Source: Denitromonas ohlonensis
GTDB taxonomy: Bacteria > Pseudomonadota > Gammaproteobacteria > Burkholderiales > Rhodocyclaceae
Direction of reading: 5' to 3'
NCBI RefSeq assembly: GCF_007625205.1
Contig: NZ_VMNI01000005.1
Coordinates: 62,001 to 126,000, forward strand
DNA length: 64,000 nucleotides
A program made the position numbers and the translations under genes. The first letter of the stretch is position 1. Each line of letters begins with the position of its first letter. The notes below the pieces were generated by a model, which worked only from the letters and a program-made list of their open reading frames with translations, searched no databases and was not told the DNA's origin. Shown piece after piece: positions 26,844 through 34,857 of this stretch.

Positions 26844-26990
26844 ATGGCTTTCAAGGAATTGTTCAGTACCGATATCGGTTTGCTGAGCGTCTTTACCATT
26901 GCGTTCATCATCGGCATGGCGGTTTTTCTCGGGCGCTACGTCAAGCAGCATGTCGAGGAAGATGAGCGCACCCACGGTCAAGGGCAGTAA
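26844..26990 (+). CDS. DUF3149-type single-helix microprotein
   Basis: A 48-residue protein starting MAFKELFSTDIGLLS, with AAGGAG 8 bp upstream. Residues 10-32 form one membrane helix (LLSVFTIAFIIGMAVFLGRYV) and the tail is charged (QHVEEDERTHGQGQ). It fits the small DUF3149 family. It lies 12 bp after ccoH and is probably cotranscribed, so a link to cbb3 oxidase assembly or stability, as for CcoQ and CcoM, is a reasonable guess. No function is known. Confidence 0.8.
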   Translation: MAFKELFSTDIGLLSVFTIAFIIGMAVFLGRYVKQHVEEDERTHGQGQ

Positions 26991-27026
26991 GCACCGCGAC
27001 CGCTGCGGATCAGACAGGGATCAAGC

Positions 27027-27272
27027 ATGAAACAGATTCTCGTATTTTGGCCATCATTTCTAGTGGCCGGCATTGCTGAGATGGTGTTTTTTACAGTGAT
27101 GGATCCGCAGCAGTTGTATCTGTTCGGACAGCCCGTTGAGTTCTCGCCGATCGCGACGTATTCGATCGGCTTCTTCGGCTTCTGGCTGGTATGTGCGGCC
27201 TCCAGCATGCTGACGGTGTTCTTTCAGCGTTCGGCAGATGATCTTAACCGGAGCAGTGGCTCAGCGGGCTGA
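27027..27272 (+). CDS. Small two-helix membrane protein at the end of the cco cluster
   Basis: An 81-residue protein with helices at about 5-25 and 43-65. The interhelix DPQQLYLFGQPVEFSP and a second helix rich in Phe and Gly (SIGFFGFWLVCAASSML) recall small conserved proteins found next to cbb3 genes in betaproteobacteria. It follows the 48-residue microprotein by 36 bp on the same strand, probably in the same transcript. Function not recognised. Confidence 0.75.
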   Translation: MKQILVFWPSFLVAGIAEMVFFTVMDPQQLYLFGQPVEFSPIATYSIGFFGFWLVCAASSMLTVFFQRSADDLNRSSGSAG

Positions 27273-27405
27273 GGCGCGCGTCAACAAGGGGCGGTGATGG
27301 CGGCGATGGGCTGCGCACACTGAGCGTCAACAGTGTGCCGAGCGTGTCGCCGGCAATCCACGGACCGACGCCTGTCGGGTACGGAAGCGCCGGATGCTTC
27401 TGGCG

Positions 27406-27996
27406 TCAGTTGCCTGGTGACGGGCCGACACCGATCGGTGGCGGCGCCAGTGTCACGATGCGTGAGAACAGGGCGCTGAATTCATTCTCGGCATCGGCGC
27501 TGAAGCGCGGATCACCGTTTTCGCCGAAGGCTTCGGCGATCTCCACCCAGTCTGCGTCGGTCAGGTGCTTTTGGGCCAGCGGCAACAACACCTTCTCTTC
27601 GAGCGCCATGTGCTGCCACATGGCTTCGGTGAAGGCGTCAACCGCTTCGCCAAAGGCGGCCAGACCGCCGGGCTCGCCGGCTTCGTAAGCATCCAGTTGC
27701 GTGTGGAGGGCGGTGACCAGTTGCCCGCCGTCTTGATGCTGCCTGGTCAGTTCCTCGACCACCTCATCGGCTTCGTGTGTCCGGGTCAGCAGGCGAGCAA
27801 AGACGTAGACGTCTTCCTTGGGGTGGTGCAGCCGTTCGGGGAAGTTGTCGATGTAGTGCAGCATCGCGCGCAGCACCTTGAAATTGGCGCGTGCGCCATT
27901 GCTGCGCGCGTCGTTGACGAGGTATTTCAGGCCATGAACGATCGCCGCCAGTGAGCGGTGTTCTTCTTGAATGATATTGATGGCGGTATTGAACAT
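27406..27996 (-). CDS. Hemerythrin HHE domain protein
   Basis: A 196-residue four-helix protein. Iron ligands are visible as H13 in EEHRSL, H57 and the HHPKE pair, H86 in TRQHQDGG and the HMALEEKVLLPL pair near residue 131. This is a full non-heme di-iron set of the HHE type. Members bind oxygen or nitric oxide or help repair iron-sulfur centres (YtfE/DnrN). It starts 17 bp after the universal stress protein gene and should share its ANR-linked promoter. Confidence 0.9.
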   Translation of the reverse strand: MFNTAINIIQEEHRSLAAIVHGLKYLVNDARSNGARANFKVLRAMLHYIDNFPERLHHPKEDVYVFARLLTRTHEADEVVEELTRQHQDGGQLVTALHTQLDAYEAGEPGGLAAFGEAVDAFTEAMWQHMALEEKVLLPLAQKHLTDADWVEIAEAFGENGDPRFSADAENEFSALFSRIVTLAPPPIGVGPSPGN

Positions 27997-28012
27997 GGCT
28001 TGCCTCCCTCGC

Positions 28013-28456
28013 TTAGCGGAACACCAGTACCGGAATCTTGGTGTGAGTCAGCACTTTTTGTGTTTCGCTGCCTAGCAGCAGGCTGGCCAGACCGCGACGG
28101 CCGTGCGACGCCATGAAAATGAGATCGCAGCCATGGCGCTCGGCGGCGCTGATGATGGCCTCGTAGGGCACTTCATTGACGACGGTGTCGGTGTTGCAAC
28201 TGACGCCCACCGCCTCGGTCTTGCTCCTTGCGCTGGCGAGAATCTTTTGGGCTTCTTCTTCTGCGCCCTTGGCGAACTGTTCCGGCGTGGTGGGGTCGAT
28301 CAGTGCGCCTTCGCCATAGATTGGCATCGGAAAGTCGGGCTGGGCATAGAAAAACGTGATCTGTGCACCAGCGTCCTTGGCAAACGAGATGGCACGGTTG
28401 ACGGTGGCTTCGGAGATGTCGGAGCCGTCAGTAGGCACCAGCAGATGCTTGAACAT
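28013..28456 (-). CDS. Universal stress protein A family
   Basis: A 147-residue single-domain Usp. ATG 28456 has AAGGAG 7 bp upstream. The start MFKHLLVPTDGSDISE and the nucleotide loop SHGRRGLASLLLGSETQKVL (the G-2x-G-9x-G-S/T pattern) suggest an ATP-binding member. Upstream lies a consensus -10 (TATAAT, 28492-28487 on the minus strand) and, about 44 bp before the predicted start, a shared ANR box. Induction under low oxygen, as for ANR-controlled Usp proteins of Pseudomonas, is expected. Confidence 0.93.
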   Translation of the reverse strand: MFKHLLVPTDGSDISEATVNRAISFAKDAGAQITFFYAQPDFPMPIYGEGALIDPTTPEQFAKGAEEEAQKILASARSKTEAVGVSCNTDTVVNEVPYEAIISAAERHGCDLIFMASHGRRGLASLLLGSETQKVLTHTKIPVLVFR

Positions 28457-28516
28457 GGTCTTGCTCCTTTTCGAATGGTCGTAATGATTATAGTCGTCGC
28501 ATGGCGAAAACCGTGA

Positions 28517-28530
28517 TTGACGCCGATCAA
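28517..28530. promoter_or_regulatory. Shared ANR/FNR box between usp-hemerythrin and phaC
   Basis: TTGACGCCGATCAA is a two-half-site FNR box between divergent genes. To the right, CACAAT (28552-28557) starts 28.5 bp from the centre, the same geometry as at ccoN. To the left, a perfect TATAAT starts 31.5 bp from it. One dimer could therefore control both phaC and the usp operon. Confidence 0.75.
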
Positions 28531-28614
28531 ACACCGCGGGGAGTAGCAGCGCACAATGATCCCTCAGGCATGCCGACAGCACACGACAAACGATGTGCTC
28601 AATAGGAGTTTCGT

Positions 28615-30372
28615 ATGAACACGCGGCGACGCACCGATGCGGGGGCGAATCACAAACTGGCACCGGTTCAAGTGGCCGATCAGGCACTTCGCCAGCTTCA
28701 TGTGCAGTGGGAGTCGATGGTTGATCCCATGGGCGTGTTTGCGCCCCTGGTGCACGCCCAGCTTGGCTGGTGGTCCCATCCGCAGGAGCTGGCTGAATCG
28801 ATGGTCGGCTTTTCGGGGCATCTGTGGGCCTTGCAGTGGCATAGCCTGCGACGCATGATCGGCGCGCCCAGTGTTGACCCCGTGCGGCCTCACGAGGGCG
28901 ATACGCGCTTCGATGACCCGGTCTGGCACGATTCGGCGACCTGGGATCTGGTCAAATCGTGGTACCTGATGACCACCCGCCACACGCAAGACATGCTTTA
29001 CAGCACACCGGGCCTGTCGAATGCCGAGCGCCGGCGCGCGGCGTTCTGGTGGCGGAATTGGCTGAACGCCGTGGCGCCCACCAATTTTCTGATGACCAAC
29101 CCGGTGGCGCTGCGCAAGGCCGCCGAGACTCTGGGCGGCAGCTTGCACGCCGGATACCGGAACTTTATTGATGACATGCAGGCCGGCATGGTGCGCATGA
29201 GTGATCCGGACGGGTTCAAGGTCGGCGGCAACCTGGCGACGACGCCGGGCGAGGTGGTGTTTCGCAACGCCCTGGTCGAAGTCATCCACTACGCGCCGAC
29301 CCGTGGCCGGGTCCGCGCCCGACCCGTGGTCATCATCACGCCCTGGATCAACAAGTTCTACATCCTGGATCTGAACGAGCGCAAAAGCATGGTGCGCTAT
29401 CTGCTCGATCAGGGGCTGGATGTCTACATCACGAGCTGGAAGAACCCCAGCGCGGATCAGCGTGAGGTCAGCTTCGACGACTACATCGTCGATGGCGTGC
29501 ACGCCACGATCGAGGCCGCGCGCACACAAAGCGGCCAAGCGACGGTTCACGCGGTTGGCTACTGCATTGGCGGCACTGCCTTGTCGACCTATATGGCCTG
29601 GGCCAATCGGCGCTTCGGCGCCGAGGCGATGCCGGTGGCTGACTGGACCTTGCTCACCACGCTGGTCGATTTTCGCAAACCGGGTGATATCGAGGTGTTT
29701 GTCGATGAGGCGAGCGTCAATTTCATCACCACCGGCATGGCGCGCAAAGGCTATCTGGACGGTGGGCAGATGGCCTCGGCTTTTCGCTTGCTGCGCTCCA
29801 ACTCGTTGATCTGGCACTTCGCGGTGCAAAGCTGGCTGTATGGTGAAAAACTGCCGGCCTTCGATGTGCTGTTCTGGAATATGGACACCACCCGCATGCC
29901 GTATCGCATGCACGCGTGGTACTTGCGTGAGCTCTATCTGCACAATCGCCTGATTGAACCCAACGCCCTGACCGTCGCCGGTGAGCCGATCGATTTGAAC
30001 CAGATCGCCCAACCCTTGTATGTGGTGTCGGCAGAGGACGATCACATCGCACCCTGGCAGCAAACCTTCCGCATCATTCACTTTGTTACCGCCGAAAAAC
30101 GGTTTGTGCTGTCGAGCTCCGGACACATTCTGGGAATCGTCAATCCGCCCACCAAGCCGGCAAAGCGCCGGTACTGGGCCGAGACCGCCCATCGGGCTGA
30201 CCGTTGGGAGGCGTGGCGCGAACGTGCGACATCGACCGACGGCAGCTGGTGGGAGGACTGGATGCGCTGGCTCAAGCCGCGCAGCGGCGCGCTCGTCCGG
30301 GCGCGGCCGGCGGTCGATGCCGAGCACCCCAGCCTCGCACCGGCGCCAGGCGTGTATGTGCACGAACACTGA
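28615..30372 (+). CDS. phaC: Poly(3-hydroxyalkanoate) synthase, class I
   Basis: A 585-residue polymerase that makes PHB from 3-hydroxybutyryl-CoA at the granule surface. The lipase-like box GYCIGG places the nucleophile at about Cys317; the Asp is in SAEDDHIAPW and the His in SSGHILGIVNPP. VVIITPWINKFYILDLN and the final EDWMRWL are conserved in class I enzymes. The N-terminal 90 residues are the variable dimerisation part. No phaA, phaB, phasin or phaR gene is adjacent. The ANR box ahead predicts higher expression when oxygen is low. Confidence 0.96.
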   Translation: MNTRRRTDAGANHKLAPVQVADQALRQLHVQWESMVDPMGVFAPLVHAQLGWWSHPQELAESMVGFSGHLWALQWHSLRRMIGAPSVDPVRPHEGDTRFDDPVWHDSATWDLVKSWYLMTTRHTQDMLYSTPGLSNAERRRAAFWWRNWLNAVAPTNFLMTNPVALRKAAETLGGSLHAGYRNFIDDMQAGMVRMSDPDGFKVGGNLATTPGEVVFRNALVEVIHYAPTRGRVRARPVVIITPWINKFYILDLNERKSMVRYLLDQGLDVYITSWKNPSADQREVSFDDYIVDGVHATIEAARTQSGQATVHAVGYCIGGTALSTYMAWANRRFGAEAMPVADWTLLTTLVDFRKPGDIEVFVDEASVNFITTGMARKGYLDGGQMASAFRLLRSNSLIWHFAVQSWLYGEKLPAFDVLFWNMDTTRMPYRMHAWYLRELYLHNRLIEPNALTVAGEPIDLNQIAQPLYVVSAEDDHIAPWQQTFRIIHFVTAEKRFVLSSSGHILGIVNPPTKPAKRRYWAETAHRADRWEAWRERATSTDGSWWEDWMRWLKPRSGALVRARPAVDAEHPSLAPAPGVYVHEH

Positions 30373-30791
30373 GCGCGCCTGAGGCTCGCGTCGCGGCGGG
30401 GCAACACAGGCATGGGGCGCCGATTCGCGGACGCGCGCGGCATGATCTCAAGACTGTGCTTGCACCAATATTACGCGTCCACGGGCGCCAGACGGGTGCA
30501 CCCCGGGGCGTCTTCCCATGATTCTGGAAGCGGCAGCTGATCGCTTGTGCCCGCCAGCAAAAAATTGAATATTCAAAAGGTTCTGTGGCTAACGGCGATC
30601 AGCGCGCAGGTGAGAACGCTACGCACACGATTGCACGGTTGGCGGGCTGCCCGGCCGCGTTACTCCTCCTTGCAACGTGCAGGTTGTGCGTCGTCGCGAT
30701 TTGCCAGCCCGCCAGCCGCACACTCGGGCGCGTCCAACTGCCGTTTCGAGGATGATTTTTCAAACCTGTTCGATATAGCCGAAATCATCGG
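30373..30791. other. Intergenic region downstream of phaC
   Basis: About 420 bp without a convincing gene. Short frames exist but lack ribosome sites and family features. An AT-rich patch near 30568-30590 (AAAAAATTGAATATTCAAAAG) contains the short dyad TTGAATATTCAA. The right end carries the ANR box of the next operon. No clear phaC terminator was found. Confidence 0.5.
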
Positions 30792-30832
30792 TTGATGCGT
30801 GTCAATGCGGTGGGCTGTCGGTGCGAGACAAT
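30792..30832 (+). promoter_or_regulatory. ANR/FNR-dependent promoter of the hemerythrin-DUF2249 operon
   Basis: The box TTGATGCGTGTCAA (30792-30805) is centred 28.5 bp before GACAAT (30827-30832), with a predicted start near 30839, 35 bp ahead of the first gene. Both half-sites match the consensus. Confidence 0.75.
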
Positions 30833-30873
30833 CAATCCCAGACATCGACAGCATTCACGGAGCATCGGACGGT

Positions 30874-31323
30874 ATGGCAGTTCTATCCCAAAAAATGGCA
30901 GCGCATCACACCCAGTGTGATGACGTGTTTGCGCGCGCCGAGGCCGCCGCAGAGCGCGGAGACTGGGCTGCCTGTGCGCAGTCTGCGACCGCGTTTCGGG
31001 ACGATGTGCTGGCGCATTTCGCAGTGGAAGAGGGCACCATCTTTCCGGCATTTGAAGCCGCAACGGGCATGACCGAGGGGCCAACGCGGGTGATGCGCGG
31101 CGAGCATGTCCAAATGCGAGACCTGATGGCCGCGCTGGTCGCCGCTGCCGACGCATCCGATGCCGAAGCCTTCTCGGATGCGGCCGAAACACTCTTGATC
31201 CTGATGCAGCAGCACAACATGAAAGAAGAGAACATCCTCTATCCGATGTGCGACCAGACGGTCGGAAACGACCCGGTCGTCGGCGCCGCGATCGAGGCGC
31301 TTGGTCAAAAGGGCGCCTCATGA
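30874..31323 (+). CDS. Hemerythrin domain protein
   Basis: A 149-residue four-helix HHE protein starting MAVLSQKMAAHHTQCDDVF at the ATG 35 bp from the predicted transcript start. Candidate iron ligands are the early HH pair, H50 and E54 (AHFAVEEGTIFP), the GEHVQMRD His and QQHNMKEENILYP. The pattern matches the short hemerythrin-like proteins that accompany DUF2249 proteins in denitrifiers. Its stop overlaps the next start (ATGA). A role in handling nitric oxide or oxygen is inferred. Confidence 0.88.
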   Translation: MAVLSQKMAAHHTQCDDVFARAEAAAERGDWAACAQSATAFRDDVLAHFAVEEGTIFPAFEAATGMTEGPTRVMRGEHVQMRDLMAALVAAADASDAEAFSDAAETLLILMQQHNMKEENILYPMCDQTVGNDPVVGAAIEALGQKGAS

Positions 31324-31559
31324 CGGACCGTCTTCCCCCTATCGTCGTCGATGCCCGCCGCCTGCTGCCACCCGAGCCAATGGAGCGCACGCTCGAAGCA
31401 TTGGACGAGCTGCAGCCCGGCCAGGAAGTCTTGTTGATGATTCCCCGCCAGCCGGCGCCGCTGTTCGATATGCTGCGCAACAATGGCTATGCCTACACCG
31501 TTGAACCGCAGCCGGACGGGGTGTTTCATATCACCATCCGTCAGGCCTCGGCTGACTGA
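31320..31559 (+). CDS. DUF2249 domain protein
   Basis: A 79-residue protein of the TusA-like fold. The core is IVVDARRLLPPEPMERTLEAL, followed by LMIPRQPAPLFDML and a final strand pair. The Cys of true TusA sulfur carriers is replaced: the region after VDAR has no cysteine, so sulfur transfer of that kind is unlikely. It overlaps the hemerythrin gene by 4 bp (ATGA). DUF2249 and hemerythrin domains are often fused or adjacent in anaerobic and nitric-oxide regulons. Confidence 0.87.
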   Translation: MTDRLPPIVVDARRLLPPEPMERTLEALDELQPGQEVLLMIPRQPAPLFDMLRNNGYAYTVEPQPDGVFHITIRQASAD

Positions 31560-31630
31560 GGTGAGGGTGTTCGGTCCTCGGGCGGTGCGCTCAGTGCGCC
31601 ATCCGGCGACGCTCGCTTAGCGCGGCAATC

Positions 31631-32872
31631 ATGCAGGCTCTGTCCTTCGAACAGGCGCCGCCACCGTCGGTCCCGCTGAGGTTTTTTCTGACGGCGCCGC
31701 TGTTTCTGCTGCTTGGCGGACTGCTCCTGCTGGTTGATGGCGAAGCGGTGATGGCGTCGCGCTGGACGCCTGCTGCGCTCGGCCTCACGCACCTGATGAC
31801 CGCCGGCTTCATGCTCCAGGTCATGCTCGGCGCGCTGTTCCAACTCATGCCCGTTGCCGCCGGCGCCAATCTCTGGCGTCCGCGGGCGCTGGCGATCCCG
31901 GTGCACCTGCTGTCTGCCCTTGGGGCCGTGGTGCTGGTGGCCGCGTTTCACCATCAGATCGCCTGGGCGTATCAGGCCGGGGTGGTGGCGATCGGTGGCA
32001 GTGTGCTGGTTTTTTTTCCGGCAGGCATGCTCGCGTTGTGGCGTACGCCGGCCTCAAGTCATTCGCTGACCGCGTTCCGGATCGCGCTGCTGGCGTTCTT
32101 TCTGACAGTACTCGTCGGCGGCACGATGGCGCTTGCGCGGGCGGGCGTGCTTGATGCGCAGTGGCTGCGGCTGTCGTCCAGCCATGTGGCGCTCGGGCTC
32201 GCGGGGTGGGGCTGTGTGCTGGTGGCGGCGGTGGGGTATCTGGTCGTGCCCATGTTTCAGCTTACGCCAGCCTATCCGCGGTGGTTTGCCCGCAGTTTTG
32301 CACCAGCTATCGCGCTGGCGATCGGGGTTGGCATGTGGGTGTCGCATCCGGCCGCCTGGTTGCCGTTGGTGGCGCTGATTGCACTGTTTGCCGGTGTGAC
32401 GCTGGACCGGCAACTGCGCCGGCGTCGCGCCAAGCTGGACGCGACCTTTCGCTTCTGGCGTTTTGCGATGGGCTGTGTGTTGCTCGCCTGCGTCGGGACG
32501 GCGCTGGTGATCTTCTCTGTCGGGGGTAACGCGCTGCCGCTCGCGGTGGGCGTGCTGGCGATTCTGGGCGGGTTTGTGTCGGTGATTTCCGGCATGCTCT
32601 ACAAGATTGTGCCTTTCATTCTCTGGCTCTATCTTCAGCCTCGGGTGAAGGGGGTGCCGCCGATGACGCGCATGCTTAATGAGCGCTGGGTGCTATGGCA
32701 CTGGCGCGTGCATGTGGCGATGGTCGGGGCTGGTGTGCTGGCGACGCTGTGGTGGCCCGCGGTGTATCTGGCGGGCGGCCTGATGGTGGTGTCGGCGATC
32801 TTGTTGGGGGGGCAGTTGCTACGTGTCGTGGGTCACGCCCGCCAGGCCTTGCGCCTGGCTCAGCCTTCGTAA
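31631..32872 (+). CDS. Polytopic membrane protein of the nitric-oxide/low-oxygen cluster, heme-copper-oxidase-like
   Basis: A 413-residue protein with about 12 hydrophobic helices. A His-rich pattern is present: LGLTHLMTAGFMLQVMLGALFQLMPV in helix 2, HHQIAW, SSSHVALGLAGWG near residue 184, and WHWRVHVAM near 360. This recalls subunit-I-like and NnrS-like heme proteins, but no family could be fixed. It follows the DUF2249 gene by 71 bp on the same strand, and its stop overlaps the 3' end of the dnr gene by 13 bp. A role in handling nitric oxide or metal is a guess from context. Confidence 0.7.
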   Translation: MQALSFEQAPPPSVPLRFFLTAPLFLLLGGLLLLVDGEAVMASRWTPAALGLTHLMTAGFMLQVMLGALFQLMPVAAGANLWRPRALAIPVHLLSALGAVVLVAAFHHQIAWAYQAGVVAIGGSVLVFFPAGMLALWRTPASSHSLTAFRIALLAFFLTVLVGGTMALARAGVLDAQWLRLSSSHVALGLAGWGCVLVAAVGYLVVPMFQLTPAYPRWFARSFAPAIALAIGVGMWVSHPAAWLPLVALIALFAGVTLDRQLRRRRAKLDATFRFWRFAMGCVLLACVGTALVIFSVGGNALPLAVGVLAILGGFVSVISGMLYKIVPFILWLYLQPRVKGVPPMTRMLNERWVLWHWRVHVAMVGAGVLATLWWPAVYLAGGLMVVSAILLGGQLLRVVGHARQALRLAQPS

Positions 32873-33552
32873 TTGCGCAGTTTGTCGACGTTGTGCAGGG
32901 CGATGTGCTTGCCTTGCACGGTAATCAGGCCGGCATCGCTCAGATCGTGGAAGATGCGCGACAGGGTCTCGGGCGTAAGGTTCAGGCGCGAGGCGATGAT
33001 CTGCTTGCTGGTCGGTAGATCGACGTCGACCTGAGAATTGAGGCAGGGGGCGTCAGGCACTTGCTGGAGCAGATACCCGACGACACGCTGGGTACTCGAG
33101 CGCAGCGAGTAGGATTCGACGTCGCGCACCATGCTGTGCAGGCGAATGGCCATGCCGGCGAGCATGCGGCGGGCAAATCCTGAGTCTTGGTCGATCAGGT
33201 TAAAAACCGCGTCGCGGGTAATGTGCAGCAACAGGGTGTCGGCCAGGGATTCGGCGAAGACCGGGTACTGGCGATCCATGAACATCACGGCTTCACCAAA
33301 GCTTTGGTGAGGTCCGAGGATCTCGACCACCTTCTCGTTGCCGTTGGGCGAGGAGAAGGCCAGTTTGATCTGGCCGAAGATGACGTAGTAAAAGCCTTTG
33401 GGTTGGTCGCCGCGCTGGAAAAGCATCTCGCCCTTCTGGATGCGTCTTTCGCGCGTGGCGTCGGCAACATGTTGCAAGTCGTCCGTCGACAGCGCGCTAA
33501 ACAGCGGCATGCGGCCCAGTAATCCGTGGATATCGATTTTTTCTTGACTCAT
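32860..33552 (-). CDS. dnr: Crp/Fnr-family regulator of the DNR (nitric oxide) type
   Basis: A 230-residue regulator. The cyclic-nucleotide-like sensor (about 10-125) lacks the N-terminal cysteine cluster of FNR, so it is not an oxygen-labile iron-sulfur sensor; DNR-type proteins use heme and nitric oxide. The helix-turn-helix SKQIIASRLNLTPETLSRIFHDL has the E-x-x-S-R recognition residues that read TTGA half-sites, so it may bind the same boxes as ANR. It is divergent from nnrS, a classic DNR target. The ATG at 33552 (MSQEKIDIHG) is chosen over an upstream in-frame GTG; no ribosome site is clear. The DNR assignment, rather than another Crp subgroup, is likely but not certain. Confidence 0.82.
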   Translation of the reverse strand: MSQEKIDIHGLLGRMPLFSALSTDDLQHVADATRERRIQKGEMLFQRGDQPKGFYYVIFGQIKLAFSSPNGNEKVVEILGPHQSFGEAVMFMDRQYPVFAESLADTLLLHITRDAVFNLIDQDSGFARRMLAGMAIRLHSMVRDVESYSLRSSTQRVVGYLLQQVPDAPCLNSQVDVDLPTSKQIIASRLNLTPETLSRIFHDLSDAGLITVQGKHIALHNVDKLRNYEG

Positions 33553-33634
33553 TTTTGAGCAAACGTCACCAGTAGCGGCAGAATGTACCACGCTCCCAAG
33601 CCCAGCGTAATGGGTGGCCGCATATCAGAAACCT

Positions 33635-34852
33635 ATGATGAATCAGCAATCACCGACAACTCACTTCCGATGGCTTTTGGCGGCGCCTCACCGCGCCATG
33701 TTTTTTAGCGGGGCGGTGCAGCTGTTGCTCGCCATGCTGCCGTGGGCGGCCGAAATGCTCGCGCGGCTGATCGGCGTGGCCCTGCCGTGGGCTTGGCCGC
33801 CGGGGTGGTGGCACGCGATGCTGGCGGTGTATGGCATCTTTCCGTTCTTTGTGTTCGGCTTCCTGCTGACGGCCATGCCGCGCTGGCAAGGCTATGGCGA
33901 CCTGCCGCGTGAGGTGTTTCGGCGGCCATGGTATTTGCTGCTGCTCGGTTGGGGTCTGATCTACCTGAGCATGTTGCTGCCGGCGCTTCGCGTGCCTGGT
34001 GTGGCCTTGGTGTTTGTGGCTTGGGCCTGGCTTGTCATCGTGCTTGCGCCGATTGCGTTTCGCGCCGGCAATGGCCGCTTGCACGCGGTGCCGGCCTGGG
34101 TGGCGACGGTGCTCGGTTTGACCGGCTGGGCGCTGTGGGGGCTGTTCGCCGTCACCGGCGACGGGGGCTGGGCGCGCGCCGCGATTGAGCTGGGTGTCTG
34201 GTGCTTTTTGCTGCCGGTATTTTTTACCGTCAGCCATCGGATGATTCCCTTCTTCTCCAGCGCCGTACTGCCTGACTACGATGCCTTTCGTCCGCCCTGG
34301 GCCTTGTTCATGATGCTCGGCGCAGCGCTCGGGCATGGCGCGCTGGTGCTGCTCGGTGCTGCGGCCATGACCTGGGTGATTGATCTGCCCGCCGCCGCGC
34401 TGGCGTTTTTTCTGACGATACGCTGGGGCTTGGTGCGGAGCTTTGCGGTGCAGTTGCTGGCCATGCTCCATCTCGGCTTCATGTGGCTGGGGATCGCGCT
34501 GACCCTGTTTGGCGTACAGAGTTTCGCCGCCTGGCAGGGCGTTGCCGTGTTGGGGCTGGCGCCGCTGCATGCGCTGGTGATCGGCATGTTTACAGTCGTG
34601 GCGATGAGTATGGTGTCGCGGGTGACGCTTGGCCATTCGGGGCAGGCGCTGTCGGCCGATGCGATGACCTGGCGACTGTGCTGGGCGGTGCAGGGGGTGG
34701 CGGTGTTGCGTATCGCGGCCGAGTTGTGGCCTGCGGCGAACGGCCTCTTGCTGGTGCTCACCGTCGCATGCTGGCTGGGGGTGTTTGGATTGTGGGCTAG
34801 GCGGTATGTGCCGATCTACTTGCGCCCACGCGTTGATGGCAAGGCGGGGTAA
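33635..34852 (+). CDS. nnrS: NnrS family heme-copper membrane protein
   Basis: A 405-residue protein with about 12 helices. The start LLAAPHRAMFFSGAVQLLLAML contains the conserved PHR...F..G motif. SHRMIPFFSSAVLPDY in the middle and SRVTLGHSGQAL near residue 335 are the diagnostic NnrS blocks, with His ligands for heme and copper. NnrS protects cells against nitric oxide and is regulated by NNR/DNR proteins. It heads a three-gene run with the SirB2 and hemerythrin genes (gaps of 5 and 10 bp). No complete ANR/DNR box was found in the 82 bp to dnr. Confidence 0.94.
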   Translation: MMNQQSPTTHFRWLLAAPHRAMFFSGAVQLLLAMLPWAAEMLARLIGVALPWAWPPGWWHAMLAVYGIFPFFVFGFLLTAMPRWQGYGDLPREVFRRPWYLLLLGWGLIYLSMLLPALRVPGVALVFVAWAWLVIVLAPIAFRAGNGRLHAVPAWVATVLGLTGWALWGLFAVTGDGGWARAAIELGVWCFLLPVFFTVSHRMIPFFSSAVLPDYDAFRPPWALFMMLGAALGHGALVLLGAAAMTWVIDLPAAALAFFLTIRWGLVRSFAVQLLAMLHLGFMWLGIALTLFGVQSFAAWQGVAVLGLAPLHALVIGMFTVVAMSMVSRVTLGHSGQALSADAMTWRLCWAVQGVAVLRIAAELWPAANGLLLVLTVACWLGVFGLWARRYVPIYLRPRVDGKAG

Positions 34853-34857
34853 GGGCG

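Noticed and set aside
28564-30369. A 601-codon frame antisense to phaC
   Set aside because: It mirrors the codon bias of phaC and has no homology features.
21580-30372. Signs of recent horizontal transfer in the respiratory region
   Set aside because: Base composition and codon use look like the flanking housekeeping genes, and there are no integrase, transposase or direct repeats.
30547-30795. An 82-codon frame after phaC as a phasin or regulator
   Set aside because: No ribosome site, no helical phasin pattern, and Arg/Ala/Ser-rich composition typical of chance frames.
33547-33572. TTGAGCAAACGTCAC between dnr and nnrS as an ANR/DNR box
   Set aside because: The spacing is one base too long and the right half-site does not match; at best a degenerate site.
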